DNA of 64,000 nucleotides. Origin: Brevibacillus_C sp046036945. Its GTDB lineage: Bacteria; Bacillota; Bacilli; Brevibacillales; Brevibacillaceae. The notes below the pieces were generated by a model. That model saw only the letters and a program-made list of their open reading frames with translations, was not told the origin of the DNA and made no database searches. The stretch covers positions 496,001 to 560,000 of the forward strand of contig NZ_JBJQOQ010000001.1 in NCBI RefSeq assembly GCF_046036945.1, in the 5' to 3' direction. Below, piece by piece: positions 34,167-42,647 of this stretch; within the stretch, counting starts at the first letter, position 1, and each line of letters opens with the position of its first letter. A program made the translations under genes and the position numbers.

Positions 34167-34577
34167 TTAGGGCTTCTTCCCCTCTTCCGGGTGCTCCTGT
34201 TGAAAGGAACGCAGGCCGCGGACGAACATCTCCAGGATGACCTCATGCTGGGTCTTGCTGGCGACGTGTCTGCGGATTTGTTCCAATTCGGCAACCAGCT
34301 CCGAGTCGAGGTGCAAATTAATCGTCTTTCCCTTTTCCTGGGGATGAATTTCATAGCGGCTGTCCATCTGCTTGACAGTCCCGACGATTTTGGCCCCCTT
34401 TGGCAAGGACTGATGCATCGGGAGCAGGATGACCGGCCCTTCCAACACGATCTGGGCGGCACGCTCGCTAAAGCGGATCACAAGCGGCTGCTCCCTTTCT
34501 CTGTGGCAGTCGCGAATGGCCCGGCAAAACGCCTGATGCTCCGTCGTGTTTGGCAGGGTCAGCGAGACGTGTGACAT
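34167..34577 (-). CDS. Hypothetical protein with possible ribbon-helix-helix end
   Basis: A 136-residue soluble protein. The N-terminal half is uncharacterised (SLTLPNTTEHQAFCRAIRDC, HREREQPLVIRFSERAAQIV). The C-terminal part, KTINLHLDSELVAELEQIRR then KTQHEVILEMFVRGLRSF, looks like a ribbon-helix-helix or related DNA-binding fold. The ATG overlaps the last 19 bases of the upstream gene, with GGAGG 7 bases upstream, so the two genes form a coupled pair. The function is unknown. The pair is inserted, in opposite orientation, between two parts of the pyrimidine locus. Confidence 0.6.
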   Translation of the reverse strand: MSHVSLTLPNTTEHQAFCRAIRDCHREREQPLVIRFSERAAQIVLEGPVILLPMHQSLPKGAKIVGTVKQMDSRYEIHPQEKGKTINLHLDSELVAELEQIRRHVASKTQHEVILEMFVRGLRSFQQEHPEEGKKP

Positions 34578-35116
34578 ACCTCTTCCTCCAGCGCGAATAG
34601 ATGTTCTTCCGGCACGTCCTGCCAAAGTTCCATAGACGCTTCAGCCTGCAGTTGGTAGAGGATGTGCTGCCCGTAAAGCCGCGAAGAGAGCACGACGGCA
34701 CGGTCAGCTTGACCGTCCGAGCCATTCATGCGGATGCCGACGACATCCAATACATCGTATTTTGGCCGCAGCAGGTTTTTATCCCAGAGAAAGGGATATA
34801 CGGAAGACTTGTGATAGAGACTTCGCTTCCTCCCCTGTTTGCGCGTCAAAAGGGGAAACTGTTCGCGTTCGTCCAGCACTTTTCCCAAATGCCCCAGGTC
34901 CGCCCAGCGCTTGATCGTCGTCATGCTCAGCCGCTTGCCGCTGTGGATCGTAATCAATTCTTGCAGCTCCCGCGAGGATAGGTACTGGGAGCGCTTCTCC
35001 CTCTCAGCCAGGTAGGCCGTAAGGGATTGTTCCAACGCCGCCAACTGTCTCGTCTCGGCGGCGATTTTTTCTTTTAGCCGCTCAATATTTTCCGTGATTT
35101 TATCCAGCTCACACAT
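34559..35116 (-). CDS. Hypothetical coiled-coil/helix-turn-helix protein
   Basis: About 185 residues. A coiled coil (LDKITENIERLKEKIAAETR, LAALEQSLTAYLAEREKR) is followed by SSRELQELITIHSGKRLSMT and TIKRWADLGHLGKVL, which resembles a MerR/excisionase-type winged helix. The C-terminal half is uncharacterised. I start at ATG 35116, with AGAGGG 8 bases upstream; the frame opens up to 35284, but that would overlap the preT promoter region. A DNA-binding role for the pair is inferred from the two motifs. Confidence 0.55.
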   Translation of the reverse strand: MCELDKITENIERLKEKIAAETRQLAALEQSLTAYLAEREKRSQYLSSRELQELITIHSGKRLSMTTIKRWADLGHLGKVLDEREQFPLLTRKQGRKRSLYHKSSVYPFLWDKNLLRPKYDVLDVVGIRMNGSDGQADRAVVLSSRLYGQHILYQLQAEASMELWQDVPEEHLFALEEEVCHTSR

Positions 35117-35305
35117 GTATGGGTCCCTCTTCATCACATGGTTTTTGTTAACAAGATATGAATCCCCGGCATCATTCATGAGCAGAAAAAAGGATTGATA
35201 CCGTTCGCAGCTACGAGATTGTGAAACGAAAAATTCATAAAAGCGCGGATCTTGACATCTTTTAATAGTAAATGGCTTTGCCAATACGCCAAAAGGAGGA
35301 TCGCA

Positions 35306-36673
35306 ATGAACCCTGACCGCGAAATGTCTGTTTCGGTTTCGGATTTAGAGAAGAATTTTTCGGAAGTCACCGCGGCGCTTAAACCGAAGGAGGCGATCGA
35401 CGAAGCGAACAGATGTCTCTTCTGCTACGATGCTCCGTGTGTGAAAGCATGTCCCACGGGTATCGATATTCCTATGTTCATCAAGCGAATCGCAACCGGT
35501 AATCTGCTGGGTTCGGCAAAGACGATCATGGAAGCCAATCCGGTGGGTGCAAGCTGCGCCCGGGTATGTCCCACATCAGAGCTGTGTGAGGGGGCATGCG
35601 TCTTGAATGGCGCCTCTCAGCCGATTCTGATCGGACTCTTGCAGCGGCACGCGACAGATTGGGCAATCCGAAACAAGCGGGTCTTGTTTTCCCCGGGGGA
35701 GAACAACGGCAAGAGCGTCGCGATCGTCGGGGGAGGACCGGCCGGACTTTCGGCAGCGCGGGAATTGGCCCGGTTGGGGTACAGCGTGACCGTCTACGAA
35801 GCAAGACAGAAGGCAGGGGGGCTTAATACTTACGGGATCGTCTCTTTTCGACTGCCGCAGGAGATCGCTCTCTGGGAGACCGAGCAGGTGGAGGCGCTTG
35901 GCGTCCAGTTCAAGTACGGCGTGCGGGTTGGAGAGGACATCTCCCCACAAGAGCTTTCCGACAGTTACGATGCCGTGCTGCTGGCAGTCGGAATGGCTTC
36001 TGTTCCCCGGCTTGGCATCGAAGGCGAAGAACTGGCCGGTGTATACGATGCCCTGCCGCTGATCGAAGCGACGAAAACCAAGCCGCTGACCGGGGAATTC
36101 ATCGGCAAAAAGGTGGCGGTGATCGGCGCCGGCAATACGGCCATAGACGCGGCGACCTGTGCCAAGCGGCTGGGTGCCGAGCAGGTGCAAATGCTCTACC
36201 GCCGGACGGAAAAAGAAATGACAGCGTACGATTTTGAGTATGAATTCGCCAAACAGGACGGTGTGGAATTCCGTTGGCTGGTGGCCCCCAAACGGATTCT
36301 CGGCCAGGACGGGAGAGTGACCGGCCTCGAACTGCAGCGGATGAAGCTGGGAGATCCGGACGAGCGGGGAAGGCGCAAACCGCAGCCGATCGACGACAGT
36401 GAGTTCACGCTGGAGGCCGACTTCGTCATCAAGGCTATCGGTCAAGAGCGGCACTTGCCGCTAATCGAGTCCTTTGGCCTGGAGCATCAGGGCGGAGTAG
36501 TCAAAGTCGATCCCAGCACCTTCCTAACCTCGCGGGAGAACATCTTCGCCGCCGGCGACATCATCTTCGGCGGGGGGAAAACGGATGCGATGGTTGTCGA
36601 CGCTGCCCAGCAAGGAAAGCGGGCGGCTTACGCCATCCACGAGTCTCTGCAGGGACTTGTTTCAACGGTATGA
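35306..36673 (+). CDS. preT: Dihydropyrimidine dehydrogenase subunit PreT (FAD/NAD, Fe-S)
   Basis: A 455-residue flavoprotein of the GltD/PreT family. The N-terminus has two cysteine clusters (CLFCYDAPCVKACPTGIDI at about 35-53, CARVCPTSELCEGAC at about 75-90) for [4Fe-4S] centres. FAD and NAD(P) folds follow: VAIVGGGPAGLSAAREL (about 135), VAVIGAGNTAIDAATCAKRL (about 275) and the closing FAAGDIIFGGGKTDAMVVDA. PreT passes electrons from NADH to PreA for reduction of uracil or thymine to the dihydro form. AAAAGGAGG precedes the ATG. It starts a four-gene run, preT-preA-hydA-ureidopropionase. A dedicated promoter is not obvious; TTGACA at 35252 region lacks a matching -10. Confidence 0.93.
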   Translation: MNPDREMSVSVSDLEKNFSEVTAALKPKEAIDEANRCLFCYDAPCVKACPTGIDIPMFIKRIATGNLLGSAKTIMEANPVGASCARVCPTSELCEGACVLNGASQPILIGLLQRHATDWAIRNKRVLFSPGENNGKSVAIVGGGPAGLSAARELARLGYSVTVYEARQKAGGLNTYGIVSFRLPQEIALWETEQVEALGVQFKYGVRVGEDISPQELSDSYDAVLLAVGMASVPRLGIEGEELAGVYDALPLIEATKTKPLTGEFIGKKVAVIGAGNTAIDAATCAKRLGAEQVQMLYRRTEKEMTAYDFEYEFAKQDGVEFRWLVAPKRILGQDGRVTGLELQRMKLGDPDERGRRKPQPIDDSEFTLEADFVIKAIGQERHLPLIESFGLEHQGGVVKVDPSTFLTSRENIFAAGDIIFGGGKTDAMVVDAAQQGKRAAYAIHESLQGLVSTV

Positions 36674-36709
36674 CCATCATGGAGCAAAAAACGAAAAGGA
36701 GGAGTTCCC

Positions 36710-37987
36710 ATGGCAGATTTGCGGATCAATATCGCCGGCATCGAATCGCCCAATCCGTTTTGGCTGGCGTCCGCCCCGCCGACGAATTCCGGCTATCAGG
36801 TGCAGCGGGCGTTTGAAGCGGGCTGGGGCGGAGCCGTCTGGAAGACATTGGGCGATCCGATCGTCAACGTCACCTCGCGCTTTGCCGCCCTTCACTACGG
36901 CGGACAGCGGGTCCTCGGTTTCAACAATATTGAATTGATTACAGACCGTCCGTTGGAAGACAACCTGAAAGAGATCGCCGAGACCAAAAAGAAATACCCT
37001 AAACACACTTTGATCGCCTCGTTGATGATGGAGCCCAACCGGGACAGGTGGCACGAGTTGGTCAAGGCGGTGGAAGCGGTAGGCGTGGACGGTTTGGAGC
37101 TTAATTTCGGCTGTCCGCACGGCATGGCGGAGCGGGGCATGGGCTCAGCGGTGGGACAGCACCCTGACCTGGTCAGGCAGCAGACGGAATGGGTGAAGGA
37201 GGTGGCGCAAACCCCGGTGATCGTCAAATTGACGCCCAACATCACCGACATTCGCCACACCGCCCGAGCGGCAAGCCTCGGAGGGGCAGATGCGGTCAGC
37301 ATGATCAATACGATCAACAGCCTGATGGGTGTCGATCTGGATTCCTGGCTGCCCATACCGCACGTTGATGGCAAGGGAGCGCACGGCGGCTACTGTGGTC
37401 CGGCCGTCAAGCCGATCGCCCTTAACATGGTGGCCGAGTGTGCCCGCGACCCGCTTGTGGGAATCCCCATTTCCGGGATTGGCGGGATTGGCACTTGGCG
37501 CGACGCGGTCGAATTTATGCTGATGGGCTCAGCCTGCGTCCAGGTATGCACAGCAGCGATGCACCACGGGTTCCGGATCGTCGAAGACATGATAGATGGA
37601 TTGAACAATTACCTCGATGAAAAAGGGATCGCCTCCGCAATGGACATCGTCGGCAAGTCAGTCTCAACGTACCGGGATTGGGGCAACCTCAACCTCAACT
37701 ACAAAATCGTCGCCCGCATCCACGAGGAAACGTGTATCCACTGCAACAAGTGCCATATCGCCTGTGAAGATACTTCCCACCAGTGCATTGACATCGTCCG
37801 GGACGATGCAACCGGGAAGGAACGGCTGGTCGTCCGCGAAGACGACTGTGTCGGCTGCAATCTCTGCGCGATCGTCTGCCCCGTCGAGGGGACGATCGAG
37901 ATGGTGGAGATCGACACCGGCCAGCCGCCGCTCACATGGAATCAGCGGCAGGCAGCTTTGGCGGCAGGCGGAAGCTGCGAGGCATGA
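36710..37987 (+). CDS. preA: Dihydropyrimidine dehydrogenase subunit PreA
   Basis: A 425-residue protein. Residues 1-330 form the dihydroorotate dehydrogenase-like FMN barrel: NPFWLASAPPTNSGYQVQ, GLELNFGCPHGMAERGMG (active-site region), PVIVKLTPNITDI, and PISGIGGIGTWRDAVEFMLMGS (FMN phosphate). A C-terminal ferredoxin domain carries two [4Fe-4S] motifs, CIHCNKCHIACED at about 342 and CVGCNLCAIVCP at about 380. It reduces uracil or thymine with electrons from PreT. The start follows AAAGGAGGAG and lies 36 bases behind preT. Confidence 0.95.
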   Translation: MADLRINIAGIESPNPFWLASAPPTNSGYQVQRAFEAGWGGAVWKTLGDPIVNVTSRFAALHYGGQRVLGFNNIELITDRPLEDNLKEIAETKKKYPKHTLIASLMMEPNRDRWHELVKAVEAVGVDGLELNFGCPHGMAERGMGSAVGQHPDLVRQQTEWVKEVAQTPVIVKLTPNITDIRHTARAASLGGADAVSMINTINSLMGVDLDSWLPIPHVDGKGAHGGYCGPAVKPIALNMVAECARDPLVGIPISGIGGIGTWRDAVEFMLMGSACVQVCTAAMHHGFRIVEDMIDGLNNYLDEKGIASAMDIVGKSVSTYRDWGNLNLNYKIVARIHEETCIHCNKCHIACEDTSHQCIDIVRDDATGKERLVVREDDCVGCNLCAIVCPVEGTIEMVEIDTGQPPLTWNQRQAALAAGGSCEA

Positions 37988-38063
37988 TCGAAGAAACCGG
38001 CGCATACGTTGTACGAGGAAGGGCTCTTTGCGTTTCTCGGCAGCCAAACCAGCCCGGCCTCAC

Positions 38064-38074
38064 TATATTGGGAC
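38064..38074 (+). promoter_or_regulatory. TATATTGGGAC motif upstream of hydA (shared with the NCS1 permease gene)
   Basis: The 11-base word TATATTGGGAC occurs here, 20 bases before hydA, and again at 42648-42658 in front of the permease gene. It is in a short non-coding gap of the pyrimidine operon, just before the ribosome binding site. A role as a PucR-type operator is inferred from the repeat, not shown. Confidence 0.3.
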
Positions 38075-38094
38075 AAACAGAGGGGGATAGACCC

Positions 38095-39480
38095 ATGAAA
38101 AAAGTGATACAGGGCGGCATTGTCGTCACTGCTGCTGATACTTTCCAAGCGGATGTGCTGATCCAGGGGGAGAAGGTAGCCGCCATCGGAGAGCGGCTCG
38201 ACACGTCCGGAGCAGAGGTGATCGATGCCGCGGGCTGCTACGTTTTTCCCGGAGGCGTTGACCCGCATACACACTTCGACATGCCCTTTGGCGGCACCGT
38301 TACGGCAGATAACTTCGAGACGGGCACGCGGGCAGCGGCATTCGGCGGTACGACGACAGTGATCGATTTCTGCTTGACTCAAAAAGGGCGGCCGCTGAAA
38401 GAAGTGATCGCCACCTGGCACGAAAAAGCAGCCGGCAAGGCGGTGATTGACTACGGATTTCACTTGATGGTGGCAGAGACAAACGACCGGGTCTTGGAAG
38501 AATTGCGGGAAGTAGTCGAAGAAGAGGGGATCTCATCGCTCAAAGTGTTTATGGCGTACAAAAACGTCTTTCAGGCTGATGACGAGACCTTGTTCAAGAC
38601 GCTGATCCGCGCAAAGGAGCTGGGGGCACTGGTACAGGTTCACGCGGAGAATGGCGACGTCATCGACTTTCTGACCAAGGAAGCCTTGGCCAAGGGCAAT
38701 ACCGGGCCGTATTATCACGCCTTGACTCGTCCCGCCGAAGCGGAGGGAGAAGCGACAGGTCGTGCGATCGCGCTTGCCGCTTTGGCTGATTCGCAGCTTT
38801 ACGTGGTACACGTCACCTGCGCCGCCGCGGTCCAGCGCATCGCAGAGGCGAGGGAGAAGGGCTGGAATGTGTACGGCGAGACTTGTCCGCAATACCTTGT
38901 GCTTGACATCAGCGTGATGGATCAGCCTGGCTTCGAAGGGGCCAAGTACGTCTGGTCGCCTCCGCTGCGGGAAAAGTGGAACCAAGAGGTACTCTGGAGC
39001 GCGCTGAAGAGCGGCATCCTGCAAACCGTCGGCTCTGATATGTGTTCCTTCAACTACAGGGGGCAGAAGGAGCTGGGATTAGGCGATTTCTCCAAAATCC
39101 CCAACGGCGGGCCGGTAGTCGAGGACCGCTTCAGCCTGATCTACTCGGAAGGGGTGCACAAGGGCCGGATCAGCCTCAACCAGTTCGTCGATGTGATCGC
39201 GACCAAATCGGCCAAATTGTTCGGACTTTTCCCCCAGAAAGGAACGGTCGCAGTAGGCTCCGACGCCGATATCGTCATCTACGACCCGCGTGTTAGGCGG
39301 ACCATCTCTGCCGAGACCCATCACATGAATGTCGATTACAACCCATTTGAAGGCATGGAGGTCCAAGGGGAGGTCATGACGGTGCTGTCGCGGGGGGATT
39401 TCGTCATCCGCGACAAAGCGTTTGTCGGCCGGGTGGGAGCAGGCCGGTTCCTCAAACGCTCGCCTTTTGCTCGCCCATAA
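38095..39480 (+). CDS. hydA: Dihydropyrimidinase (D-hydantoinase)
   Basis: A 461-residue amidohydrolase with the full binuclear zinc site in the canonical numbering of hydantoinases: His58 and His60 (DPHTHFDMP), carboxylated Lys150 (SSLKVFMAYK), His183 (VQVHAENG), His239 (YVVHVTC) and Asp315 (VGSDMCSFN). It opens dihydrouracil or dihydrothymine to N-carbamoyl-beta-alanine or the methyl analogue, third in the pathway. AGAGGGGG precedes ATG 38095. The frame reads upstream through the gap to preA, but no ribosome binding site exists there. Confidence 0.95.
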   Translation: MKKVIQGGIVVTAADTFQADVLIQGEKVAAIGERLDTSGAEVIDAAGCYVFPGGVDPHTHFDMPFGGTVTADNFETGTRAAAFGGTTTVIDFCLTQKGRPLKEVIATWHEKAAGKAVIDYGFHLMVAETNDRVLEELREVVEEEGISSLKVFMAYKNVFQADDETLFKTLIRAKELGALVQVHAENGDVIDFLTKEALAKGNTGPYYHALTRPAEAEGEATGRAIALAALADSQLYVVHVTCAAAVQRIAEAREKGWNVYGETCPQYLVLDISVMDQPGFEGAKYVWSPPLREKWNQEVLWSALKSGILQTVGSDMCSFNYRGQKELGLGDFSKIPNGGPVVEDRFSLIYSEGVHKGRISLNQFVDVIATKSAKLFGLFPQKGTVAVGSDADIVIYDPRVRRTISAETHHMNVDYNPFEGMEVQGEVMTVLSRGDFVIRDKAFVGRVGAGRFLKRSPFARP

Positions 39481-39505
39481 ATACGTAAAGGGAGGAGGAG
39501 CAGCA

Positions 39506-40396
39506 ATGCCAAGCAAGGTGAAAATCGGATTGATCCAGGCCAAGCATGAAGTGCACGGGGATGAACCGGTTCACGTTCACAAAGAGAAGGCGATTGAAAA
39601 GCACATCAGACTGGTACATGAGGCGGTAGAAAAAGGGGCCCAGATCATTTGCCTGCAGGAGATTTTCTACGGACCCTACTTCTGCACCGAGCAGTCGACC
39701 AAGTGGTACGAGTCGGCCGAAGAGGTGCCGGATGGACCGACGATCCGGTTGTTTCAACAGATTGCCAAAGAGACGGGAACCGTGCTAATCCTGCCGGTAT
39801 ACGAGAAAGCGACTGTCGGCATCTATTACAACACGGCCGCCGTGATCGATGCCGACGGTTCGTACCTGGGCAAGTACCGCAAGCACCACATTCCGCACGT
39901 CGCTGCCGGGGGTCAGGGCTGCGGGTTTTGGGAGAAATACTACTTTAAGCCGGGCAATCTCGGCTACAAGGTATTCGATACCGCATACGCCAAGGTGGGT
40001 GTCTACATTTGCTACGATCGCCATTTTCCCGAGGGAGCACGCCTGCTCGGCTTGAACGGCGCTGAGATCATCTTCAATCCATCCGCTACGGTGGCCGGCC
40101 TGTCGGAATACCTGTGGAAACTGGAGCAGCCTGCACATGCCGTGGCGAACGGTTATTACGTCGCTGCGATCAACCGGGTCGGAGTGGAAGCGCCCTGGAA
40201 TATGGGCGAGTTTTACGGGCAGTCCTACCTGGTGGATCCGCGCGGGCGGTTTGTCGCGATCGCCAGCCGCGACCGGGATGAGGTGCTGGTGGCGGAAATG
40301 GATAAAAGCCTGATTCAGGAAGTGCGCGATCAGTGGCAGTTTTTCCGGGATCGCCGCCCTGAGACGTACGAAGACATGGCCCGTCAGCTGCCATAG
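39506..40396 (+). CDS. Beta-ureidopropionase (N-carbamoyl-beta-alanine amidohydrolase), nitrilase superfamily
   Basis: A 296-residue carbon-nitrogen hydrolase. The catalytic triad is Glu52 (CLQEIFYGPYF), Lys126 (GKYRKHHIPH) and Cys169 (VGVYICYDRHFPEGAR), each in the form typical of beta-ureidopropionase rather than nitrilase. It cleaves N-carbamoyl-beta-alanine to beta-alanine, CO2 and ammonia. The product is the substrate of the aminotransferase at 32736. AGGAGGAGCAGCA precedes the ATG, 25 bases behind hydA, so the step is in one operon with preT, preA and hydA. Confidence 0.92.
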   Translation: MPSKVKIGLIQAKHEVHGDEPVHVHKEKAIEKHIRLVHEAVEKGAQIICLQEIFYGPYFCTEQSTKWYESAEEVPDGPTIRLFQQIAKETGTVLILPVYEKATVGIYYNTAAVIDADGSYLGKYRKHHIPHVAAGGQGCGFWEKYYFKPGNLGYKVFDTAYAKVGVYICYDRHFPEGARLLGLNGAEIIFNPSATVAGLSEYLWKLEQPAHAVANGYYVAAINRVGVEAPWNMGEFYGQSYLVDPRGRFVAIASRDRDEVLVAEMDKSLIQEVRDQWQFFRDRRPETYEDMARQLP

Positions 40397-40491
40397 TCAT
40401 AAGCCGATTGTACCGGGCAGCTTCCTCGAATCGGGAGGCTGCCTTTGTTCGCCGTCACGGCGTCGGGATGAAAAACGGGGGGATGCAAGTG

Positions 40492-41031
40492 ATGTTGACT
40501 GCCTATCGCGGGGTAGAGTACACAGAGGCAGCTGTCGTTGTTGAACGGCAATCGTATCTGCGGGGGGAGCGGAGGGATTTTTGTTCCGGCGTTGCCGCAA
40601 AGGCCGTATTTGGCCCAGGCGTCTATCTGGTCAGCAGCCCAGAGGTAGCTGCCCAGTACGCTTACTGCCACGCGGAGGTGTCGGCTGACCAGGCGGCAGT
40701 GCTGTGCCAGTCGATCAGGTTCACCCGGCCGATGTACCTGGACGGGGCGTACGGTGAGAACGAATTGCGCAGGGAAGCGTTGTTTTCGAAGCATTCTCCC
40801 AAAGTGGTTGAAAGCTTGTCCGCGTCCATGGGCGAAACAGACTGGCTGCACTGGACTGGTGAACAAATCCGCAGCTTTCTCATGGAGCGCGGCTATGACG
40901 GGATCGTCTACCGATTGAGCAATGAGTTGACCTATTACGTTTGCTACGATCCTGACCGGCAAATCACGGGTATTTCTCTGTCCCTCGTTTTCGCCCTCGG
41001 CTGTGCAGCGAACGCAATGCCGAAATCTTGA
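40492..41031 (+). CDS. ADP-ribosyltransferase-like protein
   Basis: A 179-residue soluble protein. The order of motifs resembles the ART/PARP fold as seen in phage polyvalent-protein ARTs: TAYRGVEYTE (5-14; the arginine in YRG could bind NAD), GPGVYLVSSPEVAAQYAYC (41-59; the beta-strand with Tyr plus the following helix) and GYDGIVYRLS followed by YVCYDPDRQITGI (134-161), the usual close of that family. Sequence outside these blocks is unfamiliar. The start is ATG 40492, with GGGGGG 9 bases upstream; the gene is 95 bases behind ureidopropionase and is the last before a convergent terminator. The motif reading is mine and unproven; a hydrolase or a non-catalytic NAD-binding protein is possible. 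Confidence 0.5.
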   Translation: MLTAYRGVEYTEAAVVVERQSYLRGERRDFCSGVAAKAVFGPGVYLVSSPEVAAQYAYCHAEVSADQAAVLCQSIRFTRPMYLDGAYGENELRREALFSKHSPKVVESLSASMGETDWLHWTGEQIRSFLMERGYDGIVYRLSNELTYYVCYDPDRQITGISLSLVFALGCAANAMPKS

Positions 41032-41052
41032 CGGGCCCCATCAACAAAAGAA

Positions 41053-41085
41053 GATCCGAGGCAAGAGCCCCGGATCGTTTCGTTT
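41053..41085. terminator. Terminator between the ART-like gene and the permease
   Basis: GATCCG-a-GGC pairs with GCC-c-CGGATC, followed by GTTTCGTTTTT. It separates convergent genes. Confidence 0.75.
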
Positions 41086-41096
41086 TTGGGAAGAAA

Positions 41097-42584
41097 TCAG
41101 GCGTTCCGGGCGATACCTGCAGCCGTGATTTTCCTGTATTCCTCGATGCCGAGGCAGCTGCTGTCATCCCGCATCAGCCAGGTGTAGAGCAATCCCGAGA
41201 CGAGCAGCCCGACCGTCCAGGCATTGTCCCAGACGAATTGCATTCCCGGGATCAGTTTGCAGACAAAGGGGACGAGGATGCCTGCGATCAACGCCCAGAT
41301 GGCCTTCCGATTAAAGCCGGAGGTGTAATGGTATCGTCCGTCTGTCTGGTACAGCTCGATCAGATGTATGCGCCGCTTGCGCACCAGCCAGTAATCGGCA
41401 ATAGCGATTCCATCGATCGGCCCAAGCAGGGCGGCATAGGTTCCCAGCCAGCCAAAGATGTAATTTCCAAAGTTTTCCAATATATACCAGGGCTGAAACA
41501 GCAGCGAGACGACTCCGGCGATGATCGCCCCATTGGCAAACGTCATTTTGCGCGGCCACAGATTTTCGATGGCCCGGGCGGGCGCAACGATATTGGCTGC
41601 GACGTTCGTGGTCAGAGTAGCAAGGACGATCCCGATCGTGCCGAAGAAAATGGCGAGCGGTGAAAATTTGGCCAGTACGGCTGCAGGATCCCAGATCGCC
41701 TCACCGAAGATGAGCACCGTAGCCGAGGTAACAGCTATGCCGATAAACGAGAAGAAACCCATCGTGGTGGGAAGCGCAATCGATTGGCCGACGATCTGTG
41801 CCTTTTGGCTTTTGGCATACCGGCAAAAATCGGGGATATTGAGGGCCATCGTCGCCCAGAAGGCAATCGCTCCAGTCAGGGAAGGGAAGAATATCTTCAA
41901 AAATTCTCCGGTCGAGGTAAGTTTGGACGGCGCCGACAGCATCGGTCCCCATCCACCCGCGGAAGTGACGGCCCAGATCAACAGCGCGATTGACATTACG
42001 ATCAGTGTGGGAGCGGCCCAAAACTCCATCCGCCGGATCGCTTCAGGACCGCGGTAGGCTACCCAGACGTTGAGTGCCCAGAAGAGAAGAAAGGCGATGG
42101 CCAAGTGGCCGGGAATGCTGCCCCAGCCCGACATCGAGGAGAGCAGGGTGTCAATTGCCGCTCCTCCAAACCAACAGTTGATCCCAAACCAGCCTGCCCC
42201 GATCAGGCCGCGGGCAAGAGACGGAATATGGGTGCCCTTGGAACCAAACCAGAGCCGAGCGAAGACGGGATAGGGAATGCCAAATTTTGTCCCGGCGTGG
42301 GAATTGAGCAGAATGGGAATGAGAACGATAAGATTTCCTAAAATAATCGTGATGATAGCCTGCACCCAGTTCATCCCCAAGGCGATCAGACCGGCGGCAA
42401 GCGAGTAAGCCGGCAAACAGATGCACATCCCGATCCACAAACTGGCGAAGTTGTAGGCAGTCCAGTGGTGTTCTGCTTTGGAAGTCGGGCGCAGGCCTTC
42501 ATTGAACAGTGGGCTGTCTTTAATCTGCTTCAAGCCCTCCTCTGTCAGCGTGACGATGCCGCCCTCTTCCCTTTGCACTTTCAT
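41097..42584 (-). CDS. NCS1-family nucleobase/hydantoin:cation symporter
   Basis: A 495-residue protein with about 12 membrane helices. NCS1 hallmarks are visible: SLWIGMCICLPAYSLAAGLIA (TM1 with substrate contacts), LNSHAGTKFGIPYPVFARLWFG (TM3), LIGAGWFGINCWFGG, GPEAIRRMEFWAAP, ALNIPDFCRYAK (TM6) and TTNVAANIVAPARAIENLWP (TM8-9). Members of this family (Mhp1, PucI, PyrC-type) import allantoin, hydantoins, uracil or cytosine with sodium or protons. Its position at the end of the pyrimidine degradation locus points to uracil, thymine or dihydropyrimidine uptake. AAGGGGGG lies 7 bases before the ATG. A long hairpin occupies the leader. Confidence 0.9.
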   Translation of the reverse strand: MKVQREEGGIVTLTEEGLKQIKDSPLFNEGLRPTSKAEHHWTAYNFASLWIGMCICLPAYSLAAGLIALGMNWVQAIITIILGNLIVLIPILLNSHAGTKFGIPYPVFARLWFGSKGTHIPSLARGLIGAGWFGINCWFGGAAIDTLLSSMSGWGSIPGHLAIAFLLFWALNVWVAYRGPEAIRRMEFWAAPTLIVMSIALLIWAVTSAGGWGPMLSAPSKLTSTGEFLKIFFPSLTGAIAFWATMALNIPDFCRYAKSQKAQIVGQSIALPTTMGFFSFIGIAVTSATVLIFGEAIWDPAAVLAKFSPLAIFFGTIGIVLATLTTNVAANIVAPARAIENLWPRKMTFANGAIIAGVVSLLFQPWYILENFGNYIFGWLGTYAALLGPIDGIAIADYWLVRKRRIHLIELYQTDGRYHYTSGFNRKAIWALIAGILVPFVCKLIPGMQFVWDNAWTVGLLVSGLLYTWLMRDDSSCLGIEEYRKITAAGIARNA

Positions 42585-42605
42585 ATTACATTCCCCCCTT
42601 TTTCG

Positions 42606-42635
42606 GGCAAGACAGGCGAGCTGACCTGTCTCGCC
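42606..42635 (-). promoter_or_regulatory. Hairpin in the permease 5' leader
   Basis: GGCAAGACAGG and CCTGTCTCGCC pair over 10 of 11 bases, just upstream of the permease ribosome binding site on the minus strand. No T-run follows, so it is not a terminator. It could be an operator, an mRNA-protecting hairpin or an attenuator arm. A TATACT (42646-42651, minus strand) with no good -35 lies upstream. Confidence 0.35.
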
Positions 42636-42647
42636 TAAGTGCTACAG

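Noticed and set aside
35252..35280. TTGACA before preT as a sigma-A promoter
   Set aside because: No -10-like sequence lies 15-19 bases downstream.
35117..35284. N-terminal 56 codons of the coiled-coil gene frame
   Set aside because: No ribosome binding site at the upstream start, and the extension would run into the preT control region.
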